DNA of 64,000 bases from Alicyclobacillus sp. SP_1 (GCF_024706985.1 NZ_JAMCCX010000039.1:62001-126000); one strand, 5' to 3'; shown: positions 44,259-53,245, counted from the stretch's first letter. Notes: generated by a model not told the origin, from the letters alone. Numbers and translations are program-made.

Positions 44259-44747
44259 TCACTGCTGTGCATACGTCCGAACCAATCCAAATTGGCCTTC
44301 ATTCGTCCGAATGATGAAGAACAGAGGCTCTTTGTCGGACAGAGGAAACGACTTGTAATTCCATCGTACCGACCACGTCCCATTCGGCTGAATGGTCCCT
44401 TGTGCTACTTTCTGCACATTTTTTGTGCCATTCAGTTGGTAGTGACCCGAGTGGTAGAATAAGTCATGGCGGGGTACATAAAAAATTTCCACTTGGTGTC
44501 CGTACCAAGCCACGTTAGAATAGAAGTGCAAGGTGTGTCCTTCAATGATCGCATGCGCAGGCGGAGGATTTTGTATACGCCGCGGCATATTGATGGTGAC
44601 AGGTGGTTGTGCGACTGTCACCGGCAACACTTGAGAATTTTCATCCATGAGCATTTTTTCGTTTTGTTCCGGTCGATATTCACCACAAGCGGACACAGAT
44701 AACATGCTCAGCAATGCAGATATCACCAAAATTCGAGACCGATTCAC
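44259..44747 (-). CDS. Lipoprotein of unknown function
   Basis: 162 residues. The GTG at 44747 has AGGAG 8 bases upstream. The signal peptide NRSRILVISALLSMLSV leads to lipobox SAC. The mature part includes a Pro-rich spacer (MPRRIQNPPPAHAI) and a single beta domain: GHTLHFYSNVAWYGHQVEIF, FYHSGHYQLNGTKNVQKV, GTIQPNGTWSVRWNYKSFP and FFIIRTNEGQFGLV. This looks like an immunoglobulin-like fold, but I do not recognise the family. Divergent from the secreted peptidase gene, with a dyad between them. Confidence 0.75.
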   Translation of the reverse strand: MNRSRILVISALLSMLSVSACGEYRPEQNEKMLMDENSQVLPVTVAQPPVTINMPRRIQNPPPAHAIIEGHTLHFYSNVAWYGHQVEIFYVPRHDLFYHSGHYQLNGTKNVQKVAQGTIQPNGTWSVRWNYKSFPLSDKEPLFFIIRTNEGQFGLVRTYAQQ

Positions 44748-44851
44748 GGGCACCACTCCTAACGCTGGACAATATTCTATACAGAGTGTGCCCTGCGCTT
44801 CGAGAGAACATGACCGTTGAACTATTTTCGTCACCATTACGTAAAAAGTTG

Positions 44852-44887
44852 GACAACATTTTCAATGTGTTTTCGAACTATGTTGTC
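44852..44887. promoter_or_regulatory. Dyad between the lipoprotein and peptidase genes
   Basis: Perfect 8-base arms GACAACAT / ATGTTGTC with a 20-base gap, centred in the divergent region. Could be an operator for both genes; no promoter pair with good hexamers was found on either strand. Confidence 0.3.
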
Positions 44888-44934
44888 TAGAGTAAACTAT
44901 AAGAGATGAAGATTATTGATGGAGGTGCTGTGTG

Positions 44935-46098
44935 ATGCTCCGAGGAGCGATTTTGATGACTGCCGCGTTAGCGGTTCCTGCCGCACTAGTGGCTCAAGTT
45001 GCACACCAGCCAACCAAAACCACAGGAAAACAGCCTGTCTATTACGCTGCGAATGTAATGGGCAGCAAAAACTGGGCTGGCTACGTAGACCTGGCCAACA
45101 ACGGCCAATTGCTTCGCACCGTGACCGGAAGTTGGCAAGTTCCTTCGGTGCATGGAGCGGAACAATCTGCAGCCGCTCAGTGGATTGGTCTAGGTGGAGT
45201 GCAGACGACGGATCTCTTGCAAATGGGCACGGTAGAGACTGTTCAAAACGGTCAGGCGTCCAATGTTTTGTTTTGGGAAAAACTTCCTGGAGCAGCGCAT
45301 GATTGGGTCAGCCTGCCTGCCGGAGCCACAGTGAGTGCTTCGATTCAGCCGGTGCCCGGTCAACAAGGCATGTTCGAATTGAAGGCAACGGTAACAGCGA
45401 ATGGCCAGTCTAAGACGTTTACCAAATACGTGCCTGTGTCCTACACGTACGCTTCGCAGATGGAGCAAAGTGCGGAGTGGATTAGTGAGGACCCGTCCAA
45501 TCAGAATCTGAGTTTAGTTCCCCTCGCCAACATGGGGACCATTCACTACAGTGATGCAACTGCCAATGGACAGCCCATCGTTCAAAGTGACGCGTCAACT
45601 CAGAGAATGGTGTTGGTTGACCCGAATCAAGATACAGCGCTGATTCGCCCGTCAGGTTTGACGAATGGATACACGGCATTCACCACCAAGCCAACGGGCA
45701 ATTCCGTTAGTGGCGAAACACAAGGACCGCAACCGGTCACCGTTATTCAGGTACCAACGGGTCCATTGCCAGCAAGCAATGTTGGACCTGCATGGCAACA
45801 GTGGCAGCAAATTCAGCAGCAATTGCAGCAACAACTGAAACAAGCGTTTGGGAACAGCGGATCGCAATGGGAATCTGAAATGCCTTCCTCTGCCCAATGG
45901 AATGCGATTCAAAATCAGTTGAATCAGCAGTTACAGGAAGCAGTCAGTCAATTCCAGTCCATGTGGTCCAATGCACAACACAATCCGTCCGTGCAAAGCT
46001 GGAATCCTTTCGACTACATGTCAAAGAAAGAAAACACAGAGACGGCGCATGGCACGAGCAATGGATGGAAGTGGACGGTTCAAGTCACACAGTGGTGA
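44935..46098 (+). CDS. Secreted glutamic peptidase (family G1, eqolisin)
   Basis: 387 residues. The signal peptide MLRGAILMTAALAVPAALVA is exported by Sec. The G1 domain (about 45-225) has NWAGYVDL, GSWQVP, SAAAQWIGLGG, the catalytic Gln96 in DLLQMGTVE and the catalytic Glu181 in SAEWISEDPS, matching the Gln/Glu pair of fungal eqolisins. These enzymes work at acid pH and resist pepstatin; one is known from Alicyclobacillus. After a hinge (about 250-280) comes a Gln-rich tail (QQWQQIQQQLQQQLKQAF, QLNQQLQEAVSQFQSMW) that the catalytic fold does not need. ATG 44935 has GGAGG 9 bases upstream; a GTG three bases earlier is also possible. Confidence 0.9.
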   Translation: MLRGAILMTAALAVPAALVAQVAHQPTKTTGKQPVYYAANVMGSKNWAGYVDLANNGQLLRTVTGSWQVPSVHGAEQSAAAQWIGLGGVQTTDLLQMGTVETVQNGQASNVLFWEKLPGAAHDWVSLPAGATVSASIQPVPGQQGMFELKATVTANGQSKTFTKYVPVSYTYASQMEQSAEWISEDPSNQNLSLVPLANMGTIHYSDATANGQPIVQSDASTQRMVLVDPNQDTALIRPSGLTNGYTAFTTKPTGNSVSGETQGPQPVTVIQVPTGPLPASNVGPAWQQWQQIQQQLQQQLKQAFGNSGSQWESEMPSSAQWNAIQNQLNQQLQEAVSQFQSMWSNAQHNPSVQSWNPFDYMSKKENTETAHGTSNGWKWTVQVTQW

Positions 46099-46142
46099 CC
46101 CTGTGCCGGGAACAGTCACTTCATGGGAAAAACTGCAAAGAA

Positions 46143-46186
46143 GCATCAAGGGACTCGGGGCAGATGCGCCTTGAGTCCCTTGATGC
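46143..46186. terminator. Bidirectional terminator hairpin
   Basis: Perfect 14-base stem GCATCAAGGGACTC / GAGTCCCTTGATGC with a 16-base loop, between convergent peptidase and alcohol dehydrogenase genes. Confidence 0.75.
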
Positions 46187-46203
46187 TATAGAGTTAAGTG
46201 ACA

Positions 46204-47367
46204 TTACAATGCTGCCGTTAGGATGGCCAATACGTCTGTTTTCTCCAGTTTTCGATAATTTCCAATGGCTCCAAAGCGCACGCTTTGCTCAGCCATCCAG
46301 TCCAATTGGTCGGAACCAATGCCGTACTCTGCGAGTCGCTGCGGCGCCCCAATCGATGCGTAAAAATCACGCAGCGCAGCAATTCCGGCGCGAGCCAGCG
46401 ACAATTCCGACGTTGCTTCCGAAATGCCAAACACATTCCGAGCCAAATCGGCAAAGCGCAACGGCGCCTCTTCCACCACATAATCCATCCAATGTGGGAA
46501 CAAAATCGCCAAGCCCCCGCCGTGCGGGATATCGTAAATCGCGCTGACCTCATGTTCCATCGCATGATTGGCCCAATCCCCTTGAATCCCCATACTAACC
46601 ATCCCATTCAAAGCCATCGTCGAGCAGTACATCATGGTTTCGCGGGCATCGTAGTCCTCAGGATTCGCGAGCACTTTTGGCGTGGTTTCAAGAATTGTCT
46701 TCAAAACCGATTCAATCATCCGACGCTGCAACGGAGCATTCTCCGTTCGATGAAAATAGTGTTCCAAAGCATGGGCCAACATATCGCAAGCCCCGTAAAC
46801 AGTCTGATCTTTGGGGACGGTAAACGTATTCTCAGGGTCACAGAAAGAAAACTTCGGATATGTAAATGGCGAACCTCCGCCCAATTTCTCCTTCGTCTCC
46901 CAATTCGTGATGACACCACCAGAATTCATTTCCGATCCGGTAGCTGCCAAGGTCAACACGGTTCCTATGGGCAATGCTCCGGTGGCGACCGCTTTGCGTT
47001 GATAGATGTCGTATACCTCTCCATCGAAGCAGACTCCCATCGCAATCGCCTTGGCACAATCGAGAACGGAACCTCCGCCAACCGCCAGGATGAGGTCGAT
47101 ACTATGCGTGCGGCACAGCTCGATACCACGATGAACGGTGGTCAAACGCGGATTAGGTTCAACCCCAGCCAACTCAACGACTGCGATATCCCCGGCCTGC
47201 AACAAGCCAACCACTTTGTCGTAGAGGCCATTTCGGCGAATGCTACCGCCGCCATACAACAGGAGAACGCGTTGACCATAGTGCTTCACTTCGTTGACCA
47301 ACTCAAGTTCCAGTTGACCTTTCCCATAGTACAAGGCGGTTGGATTGTGGAATCGAAATGGATTCAT
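46204..47367 (-). CDS. Iron-dependent alcohol dehydrogenase (BDH/YugJ type)
   Basis: 387 residues, group III alcohol dehydrogenase of the butanol dehydrogenase kind. It reduces aldehydes with NAD(P)H. N-terminal MNPFRFHNPTALYYGKGQL, nucleotide motif AVGGGSVLDCAKAIAMG, and iron ligands in ACDMLAHALEHYF, WANHAMEHEVS and DIPHGGGLAILFPHWMDY. ATG 47367 has GGGAGGAA 7 bases upstream; the frame open to 47493 lacks a ribosome site. Substrate in vivo unknown. Confidence 0.9.
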   Translation of the reverse strand: MNPFRFHNPTALYYGKGQLELELVNEVKHYGQRVLLLYGGGSIRRNGLYDKVVGLLQAGDIAVVELAGVEPNPRLTTVHRGIELCRTHSIDLILAVGGGSVLDCAKAIAMGVCFDGEVYDIYQRKAVATGALPIGTVLTLAATGSEMNSGGVITNWETKEKLGGGSPFTYPKFSFCDPENTFTVPKDQTVYGACDMLAHALEHYFHRTENAPLQRRMIESVLKTILETTPKVLANPEDYDARETMMYCSTMALNGMVSMGIQGDWANHAMEHEVSAIYDIPHGGGLAILFPHWMDYVVEEAPLRFADLARNVFGISEATSELSLARAGIAALRDFYASIGAPQRLAEYGIGSDQLDWMAEQSVRFGAIGNYRKLEKTDVLAILTAAL

Positions 47368-47606
47368 GTTCTTATTCCTCCCCAGCTTCTGTCTATCAAC
47401 CGATTTGCGACCAGAAGAACGAACCCATCCACGGCATGGTCGAACGGCATCATTCACCCATGCCATGGAACGGCTCACGTCTCGCCACAACAACGCACAG
47501 TTTCCGGTGCATAGGTCATTTTATCACACGCGCCGCTAAATCTTAGACATGGTACACTGAGTTGGATTGCGCCAGACTCTCAAAGCAAACGGAGGATGCC
47601 TGTATT

Positions 47607-48887
47607 ATGACCCATAGAGTAGCGTCGGACGTGGTCGTGATTGGCGGAGGTCCAGCGGGCCTTATGGCCGCCATCGCAGCTGCAGAAACGGGCGCTGCCA
47701 CCACGCTTCTCGAAAAAGGAGACCGCCTGGGACGCAAGCTCGGAATTTCCGGTGGCGGAAGATGCAACGTCACCAATGCCAAACCACTGGCTGAGCTCAT
47801 GGAGAACATCCCCGGGAATGCTCGATTTCTCCACTCGGCCTTGTCCCGTTACAACAACCAAGACATCATGGGCTTCTTCGAAGGACTGGGAATCGCGTTA
47901 AAGGAGGAAGACCGAGGTCGCGTCTTTCCCAAGACCGACAAAGCCTTAACGGTCGTCGCCGCAATGGTGGAGGCCGTCCGCGAAGCAGGCGTCCAAGTTT
48001 ATTTAGAGACTCCCGTGCGCAAACTGTTGAGCACGGAGCAACAAATCCATGGCGTGGAACTGCAGGGTGGACAGCAACTACTGACTAAGGCGGTCGTCCT
48101 TGCGACTGGTGGGTGCAGTGTTCCACAAACCGGGAGTACAGGGGATGGATACCCTTGGGCTGCACGGCTTGGACACACCATTGTGCAACCTTTTCCAACG
48201 GAAGTACCACTGACCAGCGACGACCCTCACATTGTTCGACGAGCTCTACAGGGGTTGTCCTTTCAAAACGTCCCTCTGACTGTCCTCGACGACCAGAACA
48301 AACGCTGGACGACAGAAACCGGCGATGTTCTCTTTACTCACTTTGGCCTCAGCGGTCCAGCCGCCCTCCGCTGCAGCCACTACGTCTCGGTCGCACTTCA
48401 GAAACGACCGAGCGCCCAGTTGCGCGTGGAGATGGACCTGCTTCCAGAAGAAGCCGGTGAATCGTTTCGTGAACAGTGGAACCACTACCGCCACACTGCT
48501 CCAAGAAAGCAGGTCAAAACGGTCCTACTCGACGTATTGCCGGAACGTATGGTGGAAACCATTCTCGCCCGGTCCGGAATTGATGGAAATGTGCAATCCG
48601 CCCACCTGAAAAATATCGACATCGACCTCCTAGAGCGGCAAGTTCACCACTTCCCGGTCCGAATTACTGGAACCCTGCCGCTCGCTAAGGCGACGGTCAC
48701 GGGCGGCGGCGTGTCGGTGCGAGACATCGATCCAAAAACGATGGCTTCCAAACTTTGCCGAGGTCTGTACTTCGCTGGCGAAGTGATGGATGTTCACGCG
48801 CACACAGGTGGTTACAACATCACTGTGGCATTTTCAACGGGTCGAGCGGCGGGGGCCAGCGCCGCACGATACGCAATAGAACGGTGA
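47607..48887 (+). CDS. HI0933/YtfP-type flavoprotein
   Basis: 426 residues, NAD(P)/FAD-dependent oxidoreductase of the HI0933-like family (YhiN, YtfP). FAD motif VVVIGGGPAGLMAAIAAAET, then the family block GDRLGRKLGISGGGRCNVTN, AVVLATGGCSVPQTGSTGDG, GDVLFTHFGLSGPAAL and a C-terminal GLYFAGEVMDVHAHTGGYNI. Reaction unknown. ATG 47607 with GGAGG about 11 bases upstream. Its last 68 bases overlap the end of the convergent MFS gene. Confidence 0.9.
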   Translation: MTHRVASDVVVIGGGPAGLMAAIAAAETGAATTLLEKGDRLGRKLGISGGGRCNVTNAKPLAELMENIPGNARFLHSALSRYNNQDIMGFFEGLGIALKEEDRGRVFPKTDKALTVVAAMVEAVREAGVQVYLETPVRKLLSTEQQIHGVELQGGQQLLTKAVVLATGGCSVPQTGSTGDGYPWAARLGHTIVQPFPTEVPLTSDDPHIVRRALQGLSFQNVPLTVLDDQNKRWTTETGDVLFTHFGLSGPAALRCSHYVSVALQKRPSAQLRVEMDLLPEEAGESFREQWNHYRHTAPRKQVKTVLLDVLPERMVETILARSGIDGNVQSAHLKNIDIDLLERQVHHFPVRITGTLPLAKATVTGGGVSVRDIDPKTMASKLCRGLYFAGEVMDVHAHTGGYNITVAFSTGRAAGASAARYAIER

Positions 48888-49986
48888 TATACACGAAAGC
48901 GAGGACGAAGAGTGACGCCGATAGCCAGAGAAGCGCCTTCAACTGTCGATGGGCGAGCAAATTGCCGCCAATTGCCGTCCCGATGGCACTACCCACATTA
49001 GCCCCGAAGACACGCAAGCCAAACATCTGAGAAAACTCGGTCGCTTCCATATTTCTTAGAAACGCCGCATCGATAATGGGTTGCGGAATGGAGGCACTGG
49101 CCGTGCGCAGCAGATACAGTCCGGCGAATGGAAAAAATCTCGGTGTGAACGATTGCGCTGCAGTTGCACCGGCTGTCGTCGCAAAGGCAATAGCCAGCGT
49201 TGGACCTTGCCGAATTTTGCGAATGAGTGGGCTGACGGTGGCGGATCCTACTGAGACCATGAACATCGCCAATGCTGAGACGATAGCGGTCCACTCTGTC
49301 GATGCACCATAGTCGTTTTTCAACACGAGCGTCGCAAATTGGGACAAGAGACCGGGAGCCATGCCGAACAGGAGAGAGAAGCCACTCATCCACAGCATTT
49401 TCCGATTCGGGACTCGGAACGCCCGATGTGACTTGGCATCGGGTGCCCGCACAAAGACGCGTATGCATGGGGCGATCAACGAGATGGCTGCACCCATCAA
49501 GACGACTGCGCGAAATCCGATGTGTGGCGCGAGAAACCCAGCCAACACGCTGCCCGAACCCATGCAGAACATATACATCGCTACAAAACGACTGAAAATG
49601 TGAGCCTTTTCCGTGCCGCTTGTGAGCGAGGAAAGAACCACATTCTCTGTAGACACCAAGAGAGCCCCTCCTGCACCAGCGAAGGCGGAGGTCACGAGCC
49701 ACCATGGATAAGAATGCATGAGACCCATTCCCAAGTAACTGACGGCGAGCAACAGAGTCGCAAACTTCCAGGCCACGGATGCACCCAACTTATCCGCCAG
49801 AGGTGCGAGAAGTAAGGCTACAAAAGCTCCTGTCAGGGCATTGACGGAAAAGAGAATGCCGATGCGCGCATCGCCAACGGCATGAGCTTCATAGAAGAAT
49901 GGCTGTGCGTACTGAACCATGCCAATGCCCAAGCTGAGCAGTGTTTCGCTTCCAAGATAGAGTGCCAAGGCACGGCGTTCTCTCAT
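48820..49986 (-). CDS. Major facilitator superfamily transporter
   Basis: 388 residues with about twelve membrane helices. Start LGSETLLSLGIGMVQYAQPF; loop 2-3 reads APLADKLGASVAWK, a variant of the MFS A-motif; helices LVTSAFAGAGGALLVSTENV and FVAMYMFCMGSGSVLAGFLA; a central loop FVRAPDAKSHRAFRVPNRK separates two six-helix halves. Substrate unknown; the second half is like drug or sugar efflux MFS proteins. ATG 49986 has AAGGAG 10 bases upstream. It overlaps the flavoprotein gene tail to tail by 68 bases. Confidence 0.88.
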   Translation of the reverse strand: MRERRALALYLGSETLLSLGIGMVQYAQPFFYEAHAVGDARIGILFSVNALTGAFVALLLAPLADKLGASVAWKFATLLLAVSYLGMGLMHSYPWWLVTSAFAGAGGALLVSTENVVLSSLTSGTEKAHIFSRFVAMYMFCMGSGSVLAGFLAPHIGFRAVVLMGAAISLIAPCIRVFVRAPDAKSHRAFRVPNRKMLWMSGFSLLFGMAPGLLSQFATLVLKNDYGASTEWTAIVSALAMFMVSVGSATVSPLIRKIRQGPTLAIAFATTAGATAAQSFTPRFFPFAGLYLLRTASASIPQPIIDAAFLRNMEATEFSQMFGLRVFGANVGSAIGTAIGGNLLAHRQLKALLWLSASLFVLAFVYITVLLRIVRRWPPPLDPLKMPQ

Positions 49987-50077
49987 GAACCCTGTTCTCC
50001 TTTTTTGCGAACATCGCTAGAAGACAAGCGTCGTGCCGGAGCCAACCGTTCTCCGGCACGCAGATTCCTCTCCCCAC

Positions 50078-50269
50078 TCACTGCAGGTGAGAGACCGACG
50101 ACCCATACTCTCCTCCGAGTTTCCTGCTGTATTTTCCGACTTTTGGAGTGCCATGGCGATGTGGCTGATCCACTTTTGCTCCGCGAGCCATTGCCTGACT
50201 GGCATTCGCCGACATAATTGGACCAACTGCTTCATCGCCACGACCAATCGACTTGCGACGCGTGGTCAT
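50078..50269 (-). CDS. Small basic protein, hypothetical
   Basis: 63 residues, start MTTRRKSIGRGDEAVGPIMS, rich in Lys, Arg, His and Gly, no membrane segment. The ATG at 50269 has AGAAGGGGG 8 bases upstream, which is the main support. It lies 91 bases before the MFS gene on the same strand and is divergent from maf. Not recognised; size and composition are like small spore or nucleic-acid-binding proteins, but there is no family evidence. Confidence 0.4.
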   Translation of the reverse strand: MTTRRKSIGRGDEAVGPIMSANASQAMARGAKVDQPHRHGTPKVGKYSRKLGGEYGSSVSHLQ

Positions 50270-50365
50270 ACAACAGTCCCCCTTCTGGTGAGTTGTGTTG
50301 TCCGCCATATCATGCGCAAAATGAAGACAGACCATAAGCTCATGCCACACGAACCACATTTATTG

Positions 50366-50371
50366 TATAAA
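50366..50371 (+). promoter_or_regulatory. Candidate -10 box of maf
   Basis: TATAAA within TTGTATAAAATGG, 28 bases before the maf ATG. No convincing -35 hexamer; it is placed very near the start, so the leader would be only about 20 bases. Confidence 0.4.
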
Positions 50372-50398
50372 ATGGAATAAAGGAAGGTGTTCGTCTCG

Positions 50399-51034
50399 AT
50401 GTCCGAAAACCGCGCAGTCCATGTCGAAAGCAAGGATACCCTTCGCATCATTCTGGCATCCAGTTCTCCGCGCCGTTTACAGATATGCGAAATGCTCGGT
50501 CTCCACGTCACTGTTGAGCCAAGCCACGTTGACGAACATGTCCCGTCCGAGTGGGCGGTGGAAAAACAAGTGGAAACGCTGGCCACACAAAAAGCGCGGG
50601 CTATCGCCGCCAATTATTCGCATTCACCGAGGACCTTCATTCTCGGTGCGGACACGCTCGTCGTCGTCGACAACAAAATTCTCGGCAAACCAGCAGACCG
50701 TCAGGCAGCAACACAGATGTTGCGCCTGCTCTCCGGCCGCGTTCACGACGTCTGGACTGGCACCTGTCTGATTGACGCAGCAACTGGCAAGGAGTACACC
50801 CATTCAGACCAAACTGAGGTCGTTTTCGAAGTATTGAGTGAGGCCGACATTGTGCACTACCTTGCTACGGGTGAGTCTCTGGACAAAGCCGGGGCTTACG
50901 CTGTCCAAGGCATGGCAGCCCAGTTCATTCAAGCGATTCACGGCGATTTTTTCACGGTGATGGGCCTGTCGCCACGTGTCATGCGCCTGCTCTTTCAGAG
51001 AGCAGGCGTCGACCTACTGCTCTCCAATTCTTAG
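50399..51034 (+). CDS. maf: Maf-family nucleotide pyrophosphatase
   Basis: 211 residues. It hydrolyses non-canonical or modified nucleoside triphosphates and is linked to septum inhibition in Bacillus. Motifs: IILASSSPRRLQICEMLGL, the catalytic block FILGADTLVVVDNKILGKPA, and KAGAYAVQGMAAQFIQAIHG with GDFFTVMGL. ATG 50399 with GGAAGG about 11 bases upstream; a GTG at 50387 lies within that ribosome site. Confidence 0.93.
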   Translation: MSENRAVHVESKDTLRIILASSSPRRLQICEMLGLHVTVEPSHVDEHVPSEWAVEKQVETLATQKARAIAANYSHSPRTFILGADTLVVVDNKILGKPADRQAATQMLRLLSGRVHDVWTGTCLIDAATGKEYTHSDQTEVVFEVLSEADIVHYLATGESLDKAGAYAVQGMAAQFIQAIHGDFFTVMGLSPRVMRLLFQRAGVDLLLSNS

Positions 51035-51056
51035 TAGACATGACGACAGCGGCGAC

Positions 51057-52211
51057 TCAATGCAGTACGTTTAAAGCGTACTTCAACGCAGCATCTAAGT
51101 CCGCTTTGAGGTCGTCGACATCTTCAATACCGACCGACAGGCGCAGAAGTCGGTCGGTGACGCCACACGCATTCCGGATATCTTCCGGAATGTCAGCATG
51201 CGTCTGCACGGCTGGATAAGTCATGAGCGATTCTGTGCCACCCAAGCTTTCCGCAAAGGTTACGAGTTGCACTTGCTTTAAAATCTCCGGCACCATTCGA
51301 GCATCAGCCACTTCAAACGACAGCATGCCCCCAAACGAACTTGCTTGCAGGCGTTGCGTCTGGTGTCCTGGGTGACTCACGAGCCCTGGATAATAGACGG
51401 TAGGCACGGCCTCATGACGAACTAACCAGTTGGCCAAAGACAGGGCATTCTGTTCATGCCTTTCCATGCGCAAGGCCAGTGTCTTCATACCACGAAGAAG
51501 TAACCAACTGTCGTCGGGACCGAGCGTGGACCCAATGGAGTTCTGGATAAAATAGAGCTTGTCGGCTATCTCCTCAGTCTTGCTCACGACTAAACCAGCC
51601 AAGACATCATTGTGGCCGCCAAGGAATTTTGTAGCCGAATGAATGACGAGGTCCGCCCCGTATTCAAGCGGCCGCTGCGTATAGGGGGTCATGAACGTGT
51701 TATCGACCATCAGTAACAACTTCTGGTCATGACAGAATTCTCCGATAGCAGCCAAATCTGCCACACGCAGCGTTGGATTCGTCGGAGTCTCGACAAAAAC
51801 ACCTTTGGTGTTGCTTTGCAGCGCCGCTTCAATCGACGCAAAGTCACTCGTATCGACATACGTGGCCTCTATCCCAATTTTGCGCAAAAACTGCTCCACC
51901 AACCGATACGTTCCACCATAAAGGTCACTTGATAGAATCAAATGGTCGGACGGTTGAAAGAGATTCATCACTGCGTGCACCGCTGCCATTCCGGATGCGA
52001 AGGCGAATCCTCTGCAACCGCCCTCCAAGTCGGCAATCGCTCGTTCCAGAACGGCTCGAGTCGGATTGCCCGTGCGTGTATAATCGTAACCGGTACTCTT
52101 CCCGAGTTCTTCGTGAGCATAGGTCGTGGCGCGATAAATAGGGGTTGAAATACTGCCCGTACGCGGGTCTTGGCGATTTCCGAGCTGTGCGAGCACCGTT
52201 GTGCGTTCCAT
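51057..52211 (-). CDS. metI: Cystathionine gamma-synthase / O-acetylhomoserine thiolyase-type enzyme
   Basis: 384 residues, Cys/Met metabolism PLP family. Seen: PIYRATTYAHEELGKSTGYD then YTRTGNPTRAVLE, FASGMAAVHAVMNLF, LYGGTYRLVEQFL, ETPTNPTLRVADL, the PLP Lys in IHSATKFLGGHNDVLAGLV, and SLGGTESLMTYPAVQTHADI. Closest in pattern to Bacillus MetI; MetC-type lyases are similar, so the exact reaction is not certain. ATG 52211 has AAAGGAG 8 bases upstream. The 86 bases to the divergent gene are too short for a SAM riboswitch. Confidence 0.85.
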   Translation of the reverse strand: MERTTVLAQLGNRQDPRTGSISTPIYRATTYAHEELGKSTGYDYTRTGNPTRAVLERAIADLEGGCRGFAFASGMAAVHAVMNLFQPSDHLILSSDLYGGTYRLVEQFLRKIGIEATYVDTSDFASIEAALQSNTKGVFVETPTNPTLRVADLAAIGEFCHDQKLLLMVDNTFMTPYTQRPLEYGADLVIHSATKFLGGHNDVLAGLVVSKTEEIADKLYFIQNSIGSTLGPDDSWLLLRGMKTLALRMERHEQNALSLANWLVRHEAVPTVYYPGLVSHPGHQTQRLQASSFGGMLSFEVADARMVPEILKQVQLVTFAESLGGTESLMTYPAVQTHADIPEDIRNACGVTDRLLRLSVGIEDVDDLKADLDAALKYALNVLH

Positions 52212-52297
52212 GACTGTATCTCCTTTACCTGCACTTTGCGCCATTCAAATCCATGAAACTCCACCCAAAACCATGTTAATGCTCAGGAGGCTTCGTC

Positions 52298-53245
52298 ATG
52301 TCCGCGCAGACACGCGCTCTCTCTCCTAAACACGCGGCGCTACTCGTGCTGGGAGTCATTGCAGTTTCATTTTCAGCCATTTTCATCAAGTGGTCGAGTG
52401 CTCCTGCCAGCATGATTGGATTTTATCGGATGACGTTCTCAGCACTCGTCTTGTTGCCTCTTGCGCTTCGCGAAAGGCATCTGTGGCGCGCAATTCATCG
52501 ACGCGACTTGACCATCATGCTGATTGCTGGCATTTTTCTCGGCCTGCACTTTGTGTTTTGGATACAATCTTTAAAAGATACGAGCGTCTCTTCATCCACG
52601 CTCATCACCGCATTGCAGCCCGTTTTTGTCGGAGCTGGTGCATACTTCGCTTTCCATGAACGGCAGTCCAAACGAGAAATGGCCGCAGCTATTCTCGCCA
52701 TCGCCGGTGCGAGTGTCGTGGGCTACAGTGATGCCGAAGCATCGTCCAGAGCGTTCCTCGGAGACATCGATGCGCTCCTCGGAGCCATCGGGGCTTCTCT
52801 TTACATGTTAGCTGGACAGCGGTCTCGCACATCCATGCCTCCGTGGACTTATAATACCACGGTATTTTCTGTCGCAGCAGTCGTGTTGGCAGGCGATGCG
52901 CTCTTCACGCACGCTTTGTTTTTTGACTACGATGCCCGAAATTGGATTCTATTTGCGCTACTCGCGCTCGTTCCCACGCTCTTTGGACACGCCCTGTTCA
53001 ACTACCTCTTGAAGTTTGTCCGTGCCTCCAGCGTTGCCATGACGATTCTCGGAGAACCGGTCGGCGCAATTCTCCTCGCCTATGCCTTGTTGCATGAGAC
53101 CATCACATGGCGTGACGCTCTCGGCGGAGCGCTCCTGTTGGCCGGAGTTTACTGGTTCCTTCGCACACGCGCAAAGTCGTCAACCGACGAAGGAGACGGA
53201 AGCGTGATCGTCACAACGGGAAATGACGAAGTTGAGATGCTTTGA
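52298..53245 (+). CDS. EamA/DMT-family transporter
   Basis: 315 residues, ten membrane helices in two EamA repeats: LGVIAVSFSAIFIKWSSAPA, IAGIFLGLHFVFWIQSLKDT, SSSTLITALQPVFVGAGAYF, and in the second half DIDALLGAIGASLYMLAGQR and SVAMTILGEPVGAILLAYAL. Probably an exporter of amino acids or other small metabolites. ATG 52298 has AGGAGG 8 bases upstream. A hydrophilic tail ends GNDEVEML, and its last 66 bases overlap the convergent HD-GYP gene. Confidence 0.9.
   Translation: MSAQTRALSPKHAALLVLGVIAVSFSAIFIKWSSAPASMIGFYRMTFSALVLLPLALRERHLWRAIHRRDLTIMLIAGIFLGLHFVFWIQSLKDTSVSSSTLITALQPVFVGAGAYFAFHERQSKREMAAAILAIAGASVVGYSDAEASSRAFLGDIDALLGAIGASLYMLAGQRSRTSMPPWTYNTTVFSVAAVVLAGDALFTHALFFDYDARNWILFALLALVPTLFGHALFNYLLKFVRASSVAMTILGEPVGAILLAYALLHETITWRDALGGALLLAGVYWFLRTRAKSSTDEGDGSVIVTTGNDEVEML

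Noticed and set aside
52212-52297. SAM riboswitch before the cystathionine gamma-synthase-type gene
   Set aside because: Only 86 bases to the divergent gene and no kink-turn or conserved core.
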